This document shows positions 1 to 8,177 of a stretch of 34,440 bases of DNA, one piece after another. The DNA is from Betaproteobacteria bacterium (lineage in GTDB: Bacteria > Pseudomonadota > Gammaproteobacteria > Burkholderiales > SG8-41), in contig VGID01000042.1 in assembly GCA_016868035.1 (NCBI GenBank), positions 1-34,440 of the forward strand, in the 5' to 3' direction. A program made the position numbers and the translations under genes. Numbering within the stretch: the first letter of the stretch is position 1; every line of letters begins with the position of its first letter. The notes under the pieces are model-generated. The model worked only from the letters and a program-made list of their open reading frames with translations, did not search any database and was not told the origin of the DNA.

Positions 1-119
1 CGACGCAGCCGGCCGTCCTGGCCGCAACCCGCAGGGACGGGGCGATCTGGGCGCATTTCTTCGTCGGGGACCCTCGAAATATCGACATATTCCTTCGGGC
101 CCTCCTCCTTGAACTGCAT
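1..119 (-). CDS. 5' end of an unidentified gene running off the left edge
   Basis: A leftward reading frame starts at ATG 119-117 and stays open to the window edge (39 codons, beginning MQFKEEGP). The start is supported by a textbook Shine-Dalgarno sequence, GGAGGTGAT on the minus strand at 133-125, five bases before the ATG. The visible residues are polar and charged and I do not recognise a family. A different frame from an ATG near 88 is also open but has a poorer ribosome site. Upstream, at 146-162, lies a small inverted repeat (CCTAT...ATAGG) that could be an operator. Confidence 0.5.
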   Translation of the reverse strand, partial: MQFKEEGPKEYVDISRVPDEEMRPDRPVPAGCGQDGRLR

Positions 120-202
120 CCCACATCACCTCCGTCGCACACGTGCCTATATATGAAATAGGTTCTAGTCTCATGCGCCAGCTGCTTCCATCCCCGGCCG
201 GC

Positions 203-267
203 GGTCGTGAACCGTGAACCACGGGCAGTGGTTCCGTTCGACTCACGACTCACCCGTCACCCGTCAC
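203..267. repeat. inverted short-word array (GTGAACC / GTCACCC type)
   Basis: The left arm at about 203-221 reads GTCGTGAACCGTGAACC. The right arm at about 237-267 is an approximate reverse complement built from ACTCACG and CCGTCAC words. About 15 bases separate them. It has the same architecture and related words as the element between hisS and yfgM (20032-20115). It lies between the leftward gene at the edge and the cyclase gene, just upstream of the latter's promoter. Confidence 0.55.
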
Positions 268-283
268 ACCCCATCAGGCACGC

Positions 284-289
284 TATAAT
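284..289 (+). promoter_or_regulatory. -10 box of the cyclase/FHA gene
   Basis: TATAAT is a perfect -10 hexamer located nine bases before the GTG at 298. Transcription would begin at or next to the start codon, giving a leaderless or almost leaderless message if GTG 298 is used. No good -35 is seen. If translation begins at ATG 319 the leader would be about 22 bases. Confidence 0.55.
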
Positions 290-297
290 CAACGGCC

Positions 298-1212
298 GTG
301 GCGCGACAGACCAAGACCATGGCCGTGCTGTTCGCCGACATCAGCGACAGCACGGGCCTCTATCAGAAGCTCGGAGACGCTGCGGCACGCAATATCGTGA
401 ATGCGTGCCTGTCGGTGGTCACGGGCGTGCTGCCGCGATTCGATGGCCGCGTAGTGAAAACCATGGGTGACGCGGTCTTGTGCGTGTTCCCGAGCGCCGA
501 CCTCGCGATACTGGCCGCGAGCGACATGCAGGCGATGGTCGCCAGAACCCGGCCCGGGAACCATCCGGTGAAGATACACATCGGCCTGCATTACGGCCCG
601 GTGCTGCAGGAGGAGGGCGACGTTTTTGGCGACAGCGTGAACGCCGCAGCCTATCTCGCCGCCGTCGCCACCCCCGAGCAGATCCTCACCACGGAAGCGA
701 CGGAGCGCTGCCTGTCCGCGGCGCTCAAGTCATGCGTGCGGCCGATCTTCCACGCCGTGTTGAAGGGCAGCGAGGAAGAATCCACCGTGTATCAGGTGCT
801 GTGGCGCACCGACACCCACGATCTCACCGACGTCAACCTGCATTCCAAGAAAACGATACCCGGAGACACCGGCAGCCTGCTGGTCTCCCTCGACGAGGAG
901 CGCGTGCGCGTGGACCAGTGGCGCACCGGCATCACGGTTGGACGCTCCAAGGACTGCGATCTCGTGGTGAAGGACCACTTCGCCTCGCGCCGGCATCTCT
1001 CGATCCGGCTGGTGCGCATGCATTTCTACCTGTACGATCACAGCACCAACGGCACGTTCGTCTCGCTCGAAAGCGGCGAGGAGGTGCACGTGCTGCGGCG
1101 CGAGCTGCTGCTCGACGGCTCGGGCCAGATCTGCGTGGGGCGCAGCCGGATCGAGCGGCCGGCGGAAATCATCGCCTACGCGCGCGACCGCCGCTCGATC
1201 TACCGGATGTAG
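298..1212 (+). CDS. class III nucleotidyl cyclase-like protein with C-terminal FHA domain
   Basis: The 304-residue protein has an N-terminal class III adenylate/guanylate cyclase domain (about 8-140) and a C-terminal forkhead-associated domain (about 205-290), a phosphothreonine-binding module. In the cyclase part the two metal-binding aspartates (FAD at 14, GD at 58), a substrate lysine (K54) and the FGDSVN motif (111-115) are present. The transition-state arginine normally found four residues after that asparagine is tyrosine (Y119), so catalytic activity is uncertain. The FHA domain shows GRS (215-217), SRRH (230-233) and STNGT (249-253). There is no membrane segment, so it is probably cytosolic. 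Start GTG 298 is chosen for the full conserved N-terminus; ATG 319 is possible. It converges on the next gene with a 10-base gap. Confidence 0.85.
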   Translation: MARQTKTMAVLFADISDSTGLYQKLGDAAARNIVNACLSVVTGVLPRFDGRVVKTMGDAVLCVFPSADLAILAASDMQAMVARTRPGNHPVKIHIGLHYGPVLQEEGDVFGDSVNAAAYLAAVATPEQILTTEATERCLSAALKSCVRPIFHAVLKGSEEESTVYQVLWRTDTHDLTDVNLHSKKTIPGDTGSLLVSLDEERVRVDQWRTGITVGRSKDCDLVVKDHFASRRHLSIRLVRMHFYLYDHSTNGTFVSLESGEEVHVLRRELLLDGSGQICVGRSRIERPAEIIAYARDRRSIYRM

Positions 1213-1222
1213 CGCCGGGACT

Positions 1223-2101
1223 TCACTTCCCCCCGGCGAGCGCGCGCACGACTTCAACGCCGTTGCGCGCGCGGGCGCGCGCCTCCTCCGGGCTTTCGTT
1301 CGCGAGCGGCGTGGCCGCCACCATCTCGTACATGTCGGCCGCGCCCTGCATGATGCGCGGCGTCATGCCCACACCCTCGAACGTCCTGGCGATTTCCAGC
1401 ATCTCCGGCACCCACCGGTAGGCTTTCGGCGGCATCGGCGGGATCCGGCTCGTCATCCAGCCATAGACATCCGCGAGGCTCTCCTTGAATTCCGCCTCGA
1501 GCGCCTGCTCCACCCCGAGCCGGCGCGCCGCGATCAGCAGCTCCACCCCGAGCGCGACGGCGCCCTTCGTGATCGCGCCGTAGCACATCTTCACGCCCGA
1601 AGCATCGCCGATGCGCTCGCTCACCACGCGCACCATCAGGCTCGGATTGTCGAATTGCGTGAACAGGTAGGCGTCGGGGCCCGAAACGTAGATGCGCGTT
1701 CCGCTCTTGCCGCGGGGCGGCGGACCGACGATGCCCGCGTCTATGAAAACGCTTCCCGCATCGCGGATGATGCCGTCGATTTCACGCACGGTCTGGGGCG
1801 AGACCGCATTGCAGTCGGCGAACGCGATCCTGCGCCCGGTTTTCCGGATCGCTCGGGCGACTTCGCGCGCTTTGTCCGCGGCGGCCCCCGGGTTGAGCAC
1901 GGAGAGTACCATCTCGCACGTGCCGACGAGCGCTTCCAGCGAGCCGCAGTCCTCGATACCCGCATCGCGCGCGAGCGCCTTGGTGCGCGCGCTGCGTCCC
2001 TCGAGCGCCGTGTAGACGTTGAGGCCGGATTCCTTGAGGCGCGCGGCGATTGCCTGACCCATGTCGCCCGGGCTGGCGACGCCGATATTCCTGATTTCCA
2101 T
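1223..2101 (-). CDS. NAD(P)-dependent oxidoreductase with DUF1932 domain (6-phosphogluconate dehydrogenase-like)
   Basis: The 292-residue protein resembles the beta-hydroxyacid/6-phosphogluconate dehydrogenase superfamily. The N-terminal Rossmann fold starts with a glycine-rich loop (GVASPGDMG, 7-15) and continues to about residue 165. The helical C-terminal half contains KMCYGAITKG (171-180), typical of the DUF1932 subgroup, whose lysine is the likely catalytic residue by family analogy. The substrate cannot be told from sequence. The start at ATG 2101 follows AAGGAGC at good spacing. A 12-base perfect palindrome (GGCGGATCCGCC, 2123-2134) lies in its upstream region, which it shares with the divergent MFS gene. 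Confidence 0.8.
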   Translation of the reverse strand: MEIRNIGVASPGDMGQAIAARLKESGLNVYTALEGRSARTKALARDAGIEDCGSLEALVGTCEMVLSVLNPGAAADKAREVARAIRKTGRRIAFADCNAVSPQTVREIDGIIRDAGSVFIDAGIVGPPPRGKSGTRIYVSGPDAYLFTQFDNPSLMVRVVSERIGDASGVKMCYGAITKGAVALGVELLIAARRLGVEQALEAEFKESLADVYGWMTSRIPPMPPKAYRWVPEMLEIARTFEGVGMTPRIMQGAADMYEMVAATPLANESPEEARARARNGVEVVRALAGGK

Positions 2102-2280
2102 GCCTGTGCTCCTTCTTTCGCCGGCGGATCCGCCTCCGGGATGAGGCGACGCGGACGGCTACGATAAAATAACGCTTTTTTTCATTCGCACGGTGCGGCC
2201 ACGGGGCGCGCGAACGGGCGATTATCTTATCGCATTCCCGGGCCGGATCCTGTGCGGCGGGTGAGACAGCAGCGTGTGAG

Positions 2281-3450
2281 ATGGCTTTTTTCCTGATCGT
2301 CCTCGTCACGATCATCAACCACGTGGCGTTCAAGGGCAGCAAACTCTTGATCACGCTGTTTGCGATCGATCTCGGCGCCAACCCGCTGGAGATCGGCGTC
2401 GTGTTCGCGATGTACTCGGTGTTCCCGGTGTTTCTCTCCGTCTACGCCGGTAAAGTCTCCGATCGCCTCGGTTTCCGGGCACCGATGCTGTTCGGCTCCG
2501 TCGGGCTGGTGGCCGGGCTTACCCTGCCGTTCGCGATGCCGCAGCTCTCCTCTCTCTACCTCTCGGCGACGCTGATCGGCATGTGCTACATCTTCTACAC
2601 GGTCTCCGTGCAGCACCTCGTCGGTTCTTTCGGCGAGGGCCCGGCGCGCACGCGCAACTACAGCCTCTTCAGCCTCGGGATCGGCCTCACGGCGCTGCTC
2701 GGACCGACCACGGCCGGGTTCGCGATCGATCTCGTCGGGCACCGTGCGACCTACGCGCTTCTCGCGCTCTTTCCCCTCGTGCCGATTGCCATGCTCGCGT
2801 TCTTTTCGCGCATCGTGCCGCGCCCGGAGGCCCATCGAACGGACCGGCGCGAGCATCGCGTCATGGATCTCGTCGCGAACGTGCCGCTGCGGCGCACGCT
2901 CATCGCCTCGGCCACCATCGAGACCGGACTGGAGCTCGTCAATTTCCTGCTGCCGATCTACGGGCATTCCATAGGGCTGTCCGCTTCACAGATCGGCGTG
3001 CTGCTCGGGGCATTTGCGCTTGCGCTGCTCGCCGTGCGCACGGTGATGCCCGCGCTGGTGAGGCGCTCGAGCGAAGAGCGCGTGCTGAGCGTGTCGCTGT
3101 TCGCCGCGGCGCTCACGTTGCTCGCGTTCCCGGGCGTGGCGGATTTCACGCTGCTGCTGGCAATGGCCTTCCTGCTGGGCCTCGGGCTCGGGTGCGGCGC
3201 GCCGGTGTCTCTCGTGCTCGCCTACAATCGCGCGCCCGCGGGGCGCTCGGGCGAGGCGATCGGATTGCGGCAGACGGTGAACAAGGCGATCGAGATGCTG
3301 ATGCCAATCATCTTTGGTTCCTTGAGCACCGCGTTCGGGATGATTCCGGTGTTCTGGCTCGACGCCCTGATGCTCGCGTACGGCGGGGCGCTGATGCGCG
3401 GGGACGCGCGCAACAAGATCAAATCCGGGCAGCCCCCTTCTGCGGGCTGA
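2281..3450 (+). CDS. MFS transporter
   Basis: The 389-residue protein is hydrophobic throughout with about twelve predicted membrane helices, the usual size for the major facilitator superfamily. A motif-A signature, GKVSDRLGFR (57-66), lies in the loop between helices 2 and 3. A charged central loop (about 180-200, rich in R/H/E) separates the two halves. Substrate is unknown; proton-coupled drug or metabolite export is typical for such proteins but is not shown here. The ATG has only a weak ribosome site. It is divergent from the DUF1932 oxidoreductase, so the two may share a 180-base control region, and it converges on the next gene. Confidence 0.8.
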   Translation: MAFFLIVLVTIINHVAFKGSKLLITLFAIDLGANPLEIGVVFAMYSVFPVFLSVYAGKVSDRLGFRAPMLFGSVGLVAGLTLPFAMPQLSSLYLSATLIGMCYIFYTVSVQHLVGSFGEGPARTRNYSLFSLGIGLTALLGPTTAGFAIDLVGHRATYALLALFPLVPIAMLAFFSRIVPRPEAHRTDRREHRVMDLVANVPLRRTLIASATIETGLELVNFLLPIYGHSIGLSASQIGVLLGAFALALLAVRTVMPALVRRSSEERVLSVSLFAAALTLLAFPGVADFTLLLAMAFLLGLGLGCGAPVSLVLAYNRAPAGRSGEAIGLRQTVNKAIEMLMPIIFGSLSTAFGMIPVFWLDALMLAYGGALMRGDARNKIKSGQPPSAG

Positions 3451-3485
3451 TGCCGCCGTGGCGCGGGATCGCGGCGCGCATCCGG

Positions 3486-3962
3486 TTACGGACGGTAGCG
3501 CGTATCATCGGCCACGGGCTCGGATGCCTGCGGCGCCGGGCGCCGGCGCACGCGCACGACGGTGAGCCCGATGCCGTAAAGAGCCCCCACCGGCAATCCC
3601 CACGCGAGGAGGGCGACGGCGAACACTTCCGCCCGGGCGATGAAAAGATCGCGGCGGTAGTCGAGCTCGATCTGGGTTGCGAGATTTCCGTACTTCGAGT
3701 GCACGCGCGACATCAACTGCCGATCGCTGAGCACCCGCGAAGCGGCGCGCGTCCAGGTCTCCGCAGTGCCGTAGTATTCGGGGTGCAGCTCCCACAGGCG
3801 GTGCTGGACGATGAGCCGCTCGCGCGCCTGGCGCGTGACTCCCACCGCGCGGTCATAGGCGATCGAGACCACCGGCCACGCGTAGGCCGCCGCGACGGCG
3901 ATCCACGCGAGTTTCCATAGCGGGAGCGGGACCAGGAATGCCTTGTTTGTCTTTTCCGTCAT
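3486..3962 (-). CDS. unknown membrane protein with two membrane segments
   Basis: This is a 158-residue protein of no family I recognise. It has one hydrophobic helix near the N-terminus (about 14-33), a polar 75-residue loop rich in R, E, Y and H (about 36-108), and a second hydrophobic stretch (about 109-133) followed by an arginine-rich tail. That arrangement would place both ends on the cytoplasmic side and the loop in the periplasm. The frame is convincing because GC-rich codon use is kept across the length and the gene fits between two others without overlap. It is divergent from the tartrate-type dehydrogenase gene, 60 bases apart. Confidence 0.65.
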   Translation of the reverse strand: MTEKTNKAFLVPLPLWKLAWIAVAAAYAWPVVSIAYDRAVGVTRQARERLIVQHRLWELHPEYYGTAETWTRAASRVLSDRQLMSRVHSKYGNLATQIELDYRRDLFIARAEVFAVALLAWGLPVGALYGIGLTVVRVRRRPAPQASEPVADDTRYRP

Positions 3963-3985
3963 CGGGTTGGTGCTGCTGAGCGGAT

Positions 3986-3996
3986 GTTATGATAAC
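3986..3996 (+). promoter_or_regulatory. palindromic -10 region before the dehydrogenase gene
   Basis: GTTATGATAAC is a perfect 11-base palindrome with a central G. It contains TATGAT, a good -10 hexamer for the rightward gene that starts at 4023. It lies in the 60-base gap between two divergent genes, so it could be a promoter overlapped by an operator, or serve both directions. No clear -35 is present. Confidence 0.4.
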
Positions 3997-4022
3997 GGCC
4001 TTTTCGCACCGAGGAAGGGAAG

Positions 4023-5096
4023 ATGAAGCAGTTTGACATCGCAATGATACCCGGGGACGGCATCGGGCGCGAAGTCGTCCCGGCGGGCCAGAAGATACTG
4101 AACGTCGTCGCCGACGTGCACGGCGGCGTGCGTTTCCGTTACAAATCCTACCCGTGGAGCTGCGCCTATTACCTGAAGCACGGGCGCATGATGCCGGAGG
4201 ACGGATTGCGCCGCATCGGAGACTCGGACGCGATCTTCCTCGGGGCGGTCGGATTCCCGGGCGTCGCGGACCACGTCTCCCTGTGGGGGCTCTTGATCCC
4301 GATCCGGCGCGGCTTCCAGCAATACGCGTGCGTGCGCCCGGTAAAGCTGCTGCCCGGCGTGCGCTCCCCGCTGGCCGCGCGCGGACCCGAGGACATCGAC
4401 TTCGTCGTGGTGCGCGAGAACAACGAGGGCGAGTACTCGAGCATGGGCGGGCGCATCTACAGCGACACGCCGCACGAGGTCGTGACGCAGTTGAATCTCT
4501 TCACCCGCCGCGGCACCGAGCGCATCATCCGGTATGCGTTCGAGCTCGCGCGCAAGAAGCGCAAGAAGAAGGTGACTTCCGCGACCAAGTCGAACGGCAT
4601 CATCTTCAGCATGCCGTTCTGGGACGAAGTATTTTGGGAGGTCGCCAGGCGGTACCGCGGAATTGCGGCGGAGCAGATGCACATCGACGCGCTCTCCGCG
4701 CGCTTCGTGACGCACCCCCACAATTTCGGCGTCGTGGTCGGCAGCAATCTTTTCGGCGACATCCTGACCGATCTCGGCGCCGCGATCGCCGGCTCGATCG
4801 GGATCGGCGCTTCCGCCAATCTCAATCCCGAGAAAAAATTCCCGTCCTGCTTCGAGCCGGTGCACGGCTCGGCGCCCGACATCGTCGGCAAGGGCATTGC
4901 CAATCCGCTGGGCCAGATCTGGAGCGGGGCATTGATGCTCGAGCACCTCGGCTATCCGAAGGCGCACGATCTCGTCGTGAACGCCATGGCGGCGGTGCTT
5001 GCCAGCGGCGTGAAGACCCCCGACCTCGGCGGGAAAGCGAGCACCGCGCAGGTCACCGCGGCGGTGGGGAAGGAAATACGCAGGCTCGCAGCCTGA
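4023..5096 (+). CDS. tartrate dehydrogenase / D-malate dehydrogenase family protein
   Basis: The 357-residue protein belongs to the isocitrate/isopropylmalate dehydrogenase family and is closest in pattern to tartrate/D-malate dehydrogenases (TtuC/DmlA), which oxidise and decarboxylate hydroxyacids using NAD+ with Mn2+ or Mg2+. Visible features are IPGDGIG (9-15), the substrate-binding arginines (R95/R96, R105, R131), TKSN (188-191, catalytic lysine K189), the metal aspartates D222, D246 and D250 in GDILTD, and EPVHGSAPDI (278-287) near the nucleotide site. The length is normal for the family. The start follows GGAAGGGAAG. Exact substrate (tartrate, D-malate, isopropylmalate or homologue) cannot be fixed by reading alone; no leu genes are adjacent. 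Confidence 0.85.
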   Translation: MKQFDIAMIPGDGIGREVVPAGQKILNVVADVHGGVRFRYKSYPWSCAYYLKHGRMMPEDGLRRIGDSDAIFLGAVGFPGVADHVSLWGLLIPIRRGFQQYACVRPVKLLPGVRSPLAARGPEDIDFVVVRENNEGEYSSMGGRIYSDTPHEVVTQLNLFTRRGTERIIRYAFELARKKRKKKVTSATKSNGIIFSMPFWDEVFWEVARRYRGIAAEQMHIDALSARFVTHPHNFGVVVGSNLFGDILTDLGAAIAGSIGIGASANLNPEKKFPSCFEPVHGSAPDIVGKGIANPLGQIWSGALMLEHLGYPKAHDLVVNAMAAVLASGVKTPDLGGKASTAQVTAAVGKEIRRLAA

Positions 5097-5185
5097 GCGC
5101 TTCGTTTTTTGAGTGTATGGAGAATCTTGCTGCCGCGGCTCACCGAGACCGGCCTTGCGCAGGCCAGCGCGTGACTGCACAAGTA

Positions 5186-5277
5186 GGGAATCGGGAATGG
5201 GAAATAGGAAATGGATAGAATACGAAACAGCGTGTAGCAAGGTTTCCGATTCCCGATTCCCCATTTCCCATTATCCC
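5186..5277. repeat. inverted short-word array (GGGAATC / GATTCCC)
   Basis: The left arm at about 5186-5215 is built from GGGAATC, GGGAATG and GGAAAT words. The right arm at about 5246-5277 is built from their reverse complements (GATTCCC, CATTTCCC). A roughly 30-base spacer lies between. The right arm ends about five bases before the GTG start of the downstream hydrolase gene, so it forms that gene's whole proximal leader and leaves no Shine-Dalgarno sequence. A strong RNA hairpin is possible. Confidence 0.75.
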
Positions 5278-5282
5278 CATCA

Positions 5283-6134
5283 GTGAGTCTGCGAACGCTC
5301 GTGGTCGTCGGGGCGTGGAGCATGTCGGTCGCCGTGGCGGCCGCGGCGCCGGTGCAGGAAACGGTCCATTTCATGAGCCGCGATGGCGCCACCCGGCTCA
5401 CCGGTTACGTGTTCAGGCCGGGCACTCCCGGCCCGCATCCCGCCGTAGTCATGCTGCACGGACGCTCCGGGGCGTACTCGGCCGCAGCGCGCGGCACCTA
5501 CAGCGCGCAAACGCTGAGCCTGCGGCACAAGATGTGGGGCGGCTTCTGGGCCGAGCGCGGCTATCTTGCCTTGCACGTGGACAGCTTTGGGCCGCGCGGC
5601 CATCCGCACGGATTCCCGAGGCACTCCTACAACGATCGCCCAGCCGAAGTCAGCGAGCAGATCGTGCGCCCGCTCGATGCCTACGGTGCGCTCGATTACC
5701 TGCGCGGGCGCCCCGACGTAGCGGGCGATCGTGTGGGCCTGCAGGGATGGTCGAACGGCGGGATGGCGGTGCTCGCAGTACTGTCACCGGGCTCGGAAAC
5801 CGCGAACCCCGTTCGCGCCACCGGTTTCCGGGCCGCGGTCGCATTTTATCCGAGCTGCCGCGTCCAGGAGCGGCAGGGCGGGTATCTGCCGAACGCGCCG
5901 TTATTGATACTGATCGCGGGCGAGGACGACGAGGTATCCGCAGCGGTGTGTCACCGGTTTGCAGCGGAAGCGCGAGCGCGGGGGGCGCGGATCGAGCACG
6001 CGCTCTACGAAGGCGCGCACCACGCATTCGACGACCCGGGCAAAGCGCGGCAGGCGCACGCACCCAACCGTGCCGCGAGCGAGGATTCGAAGCGGCGCGC
6101 CGAGCAGTTTTTCGCGCAGCACCTGCGGAACTAG
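5283..6134 (+). CDS. secreted dienelactone hydrolase-family alpha/beta hydrolase
   Basis: The 283-residue protein begins with a signal peptide (hydrophobic about 5-21, cleavage near AAA-APVQ, 20-25), so the enzyme is probably periplasmic. The mature part is an alpha/beta hydrolase of the dienelactone-hydrolase type. It shows the oxyanion region MLHGRSG (57-63), the nucleophile motif GWSNGG with S157, an acid in AGEDDE (D215 or D216) and the histidine in GAHHAF (H246 or H247). The nucleophile is serine rather than the cysteine of classical dienelactone hydrolase, suggesting esterase or peptidase-like activity; the substrate is unknown. Start GTG 5283 lies against a repeat arm with no ribosome site. 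The next gene begins three bases after its stop, so they are probably co-transcribed. Confidence 0.8.
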   Translation: MSLRTLVVVGAWSMSVAVAAAAPVQETVHFMSRDGATRLTGYVFRPGTPGPHPAVVMLHGRSGAYSAAARGTYSAQTLSLRHKMWGGFWAERGYLALHVDSFGPRGHPHGFPRHSYNDRPAEVSEQIVRPLDAYGALDYLRGRPDVAGDRVGLQGWSNGGMAVLAVLSPGSETANPVRATGFRAAVAFYPSCRVQERQGGYLPNAPLLILIAGEDDEVSAAVCHRFAAEARARGARIEHALYEGAHHAFDDPGKARQAHAPNRAASEDSKRRAEQFFAQHLRN

Positions 6135-6137
6135 GCC

Positions 6138-7859
6138 ATGAACGCAATCCCACGGAACCGCGTCGGCTGGCTGGCGGCACTGCGGCTGGCCGCGATGCTG
6201 GGCGTGCTGCTGCTCGCGGGCGGGGTCGAGTCGGCGCGAGCGGAGCCGCACGCGCGCGATCCGCGCGCGGCGATCGCGTCCGCGCATCCACTGGCTACGG
6301 CCGCCGGCTACGAGATCCTCGGCCGCGGCGGCAACGCTTTTGACGCGGCGGTGGCCGTCGCCGCGGCGCTCGGGGTGGTCGAGCCGTATTCCTCGGGTCT
6401 GGGCGGCGGCGGGTTCTGGCTGCTGCACCGCGCGCGCGATCAGTTCCAGGTGATGGTGGACGGGCGCGAAACCGCGCCGGGCAGCGCGAGGCCGGAGCGT
6501 TACCTTGACGCCGAGGGCAAGCCCGTCCGCGGCGCGCTCACGCAGGGCGGAAACTCGGTAGCGGTTCCGGGCACGCCTGCTGCATTGGCGCACGTGGCGC
6601 GCGGCTACGGGCGCCTCACGCTCGGGGAAAATCTCGCGCCCGCGATCCGGCTTGCTCGCGACGGTTTCGAAGTGGACCCGCGTTACGCGCGGATCGCCCA
6701 CATGCGCGCGAGCACGCTGCAGGCCGATGCGGGCGCCGCGCGAATTTTTCTTCACAACGGCCGGGCGCCCGCCCCGCGTTACGTGCTGCGCCAGCCGGAA
6801 CTCGCCGCTACGCTGGAGCTGCTCGCGGCGCGGGGCGCGGAAGGTTTCTACGGGGGGCGTGTTGCCCGGGCCCTGATCGAGGCGGTCAACCGCGCGGGGG
6901 GGCTCTGGCAGCCTTCCGATCTCGCCGCCTACCGCGTGATCGAGCGTCGGCCCGTCCGGTTCCGGCATCGCGACGCCACCATCGTCACGGCGAGCCTGCC
7001 GTCGGCGGGAGGTATTGCGCTCGCGCAGGCGCTCCACATGCTGGAGCGCTTCGAAATCTCCGATCCGCAGACGCTTGCCGGCGCGCACCTCGTGATCGAA
7101 GTGCTGCGGCGTGCGTTCCGGGACCGCGCGCTGTACCTGGGCGATAGCGACTTCGTTACGGTACCGGTGCCCCGGCTCGTGAGCAAGGCCTACGCCGGGG
7201 AAAGAGCCGCGGGCATCAACCGCGCCGCGGCAACGCGCAGCGAGGCGCTCGGGGACGGAGAGGTTGCTGCCGGACGCGGCAGCACCACACACCTGTCAGT
7301 GATCGACGCCGAAGGCAACCGGGTGGCCGCGACGCTCACCATCAACTGGTTGTTTGGTTCCGGGATCGTGGCGGGTGATACCGGCGTGCTGCTCAACAAC
7401 GAGATGGACGATTTTTCCCTCGGGCCCGACGTTCCCAACACCTACCTTCTGCGCGGTGGCGCAGCGAACGCGATTGCACCGGGTAAGCGCCCGCTGTCGA
7501 GCATGACTCCCACGTTCATCGAGGACGAGAAAGGCGTGCTCATCGTCGGGGCCCCCGGGGGCTCTCGCATCGTGAGCCAGGTTGTCCTCACCGTGCTCGA
7601 GTACCTGCGTACGCCGCGGGTGGACCTCGAGCGTCTGGTCGGCCTGCCGCGCTTCCACCACCAGTGGTGGCCCGACCGCGTGGAGATCGAGCCCGAGGGT
7701 TTCCCCGCCGAGTGGCGCGCGGCACTGGAGGCGAAAGGCCACCGCGTCGAGACCGCTGGTCGGAAGTGGGGCAACCTGCAGGCGGTGTTCTGGTCGCGCG
7801 CGACGGGGCTCGCCGTTGCCGCGAGCGATCCGCGCGGGGCGGACGTCGGCTGGTACTGA
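6138..7859 (+). CDS. ggt: gamma-glutamyltransferase (glutathione hydrolase) precursor
   Basis: This 573-residue protein is a gamma-glutamyltransferase, which removes or transfers the gamma-glutamyl group of glutathione in the periplasm. An N-terminal signal (about 10-35, ending SARA) precedes the large-subunit region. The self-cleaving and catalytic threonine is T383 in GSTTHLSVID, the usual start of the small subunit. Further family motifs are NEMDDF (421-426) and, downstream, PLSSMTP, GGSRI and FHHQW. The length is normal. It follows the hydrolase gene by three bases, so a two-gene operon is likely. Downstream is a repeat-filled spacer before accA. Confidence 0.93.
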   Translation: MNAIPRNRVGWLAALRLAAMLGVLLLAGGVESARAEPHARDPRAAIASAHPLATAAGYEILGRGGNAFDAAVAVAAALGVVEPYSSGLGGGGFWLLHRARDQFQVMVDGRETAPGSARPERYLDAEGKPVRGALTQGGNSVAVPGTPAALAHVARGYGRLTLGENLAPAIRLARDGFEVDPRYARIAHMRASTLQADAGAARIFLHNGRAPAPRYVLRQPELAATLELLAARGAEGFYGGRVARALIEAVNRAGGLWQPSDLAAYRVIERRPVRFRHRDATIVTASLPSAGGIALAQALHMLERFEISDPQTLAGAHLVIEVLRRAFRDRALYLGDSDFVTVPVPRLVSKAYAGERAAGINRAAATRSEALGDGEVAAGRGSTTHLSVIDAEGNRVAATLTINWLFGSGIVAGDTGVLLNNEMDDFSLGPDVPNTYLLRGGAANAIAPGKRPLSSMTPTFIEDEKGVLIVGAPGGSRIVSQVVLTVLEYLRTPRVDLERLVGLPRFHHQWWPDRVEIEPEGFPAEWRAALEAKGHRVETAGRKWGNLQAVFWSRATGLAVAASDPRGADVGWY

Positions 7860-7861
7860 AA

Positions 7862-8163
7862 AGCCATAGCCACAGAGAACACGGAGAACACAGAGAGCAT
7901 CAAGATCAGGACTTGAATCGCGGAGACGGGGAGAGAAGCAAGAACATGTGTGAACCGCCAAGGCGCCAAGAAAGACAAGAATGTACCCGCAGATAAACCC
8001 GGATATTTACAGGAGCAAACCTGTTTCTCCCGGCGCGTTAGCGGTTTGATTATCATTTTGTTTTTCCTTCGTGTCCTTTGTGTCCTTCTGTCCTTCGTGC
8101 CCCTTGTGGCTAAAGATGTCTGATCAGTCTCCGTGTTCTCTGTGATCTCTGTGGCTGATGGCC
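7862..8163. repeat. composite inverted-array element filling the ggt-accA spacer
   Basis: The 327 bases between ggt and accA (7860-8186) hold no gene. Outer arms are CACAGAGAA/CACGGAGAA nonamers at about 7862-7898 and their reverse complement at about 8127-8163 (both also share GCCAT-AGCCACAGAGA). Inside are an AACCGCCAAGGCGCC module (7953-7967), a CGCAGATAAAC module (7988-7998) and a TTTGTGTCC/CTTCGTG run (about 8068-8112). The first inner module recurs inverted before der and the second recurs between hisZ and purA. This looks like several repeat families nested or fused. Confidence 0.8.
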
Positions 8164-8171
8164 TTCTGCTG

Positions 8172-8177
8172 TATGAT
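8172..8177 (+). promoter_or_regulatory. -10 box of accA
   Basis: TATGAT matches a sigma-70 -10 hexamer at five of six positions and ends nine bases before the accA ATG. The transcript would have almost no leader. It lies just outside the right arm of the repeat element, so the arm occupies the -35 region. Confidence 0.45.

Noticed and set aside
8070-8160. Riboswitch or leader peptide before accA
   Set aside because: The sequence is accounted for by repeat words and shows no known riboswitch core; the -10 box lies downstream of it.
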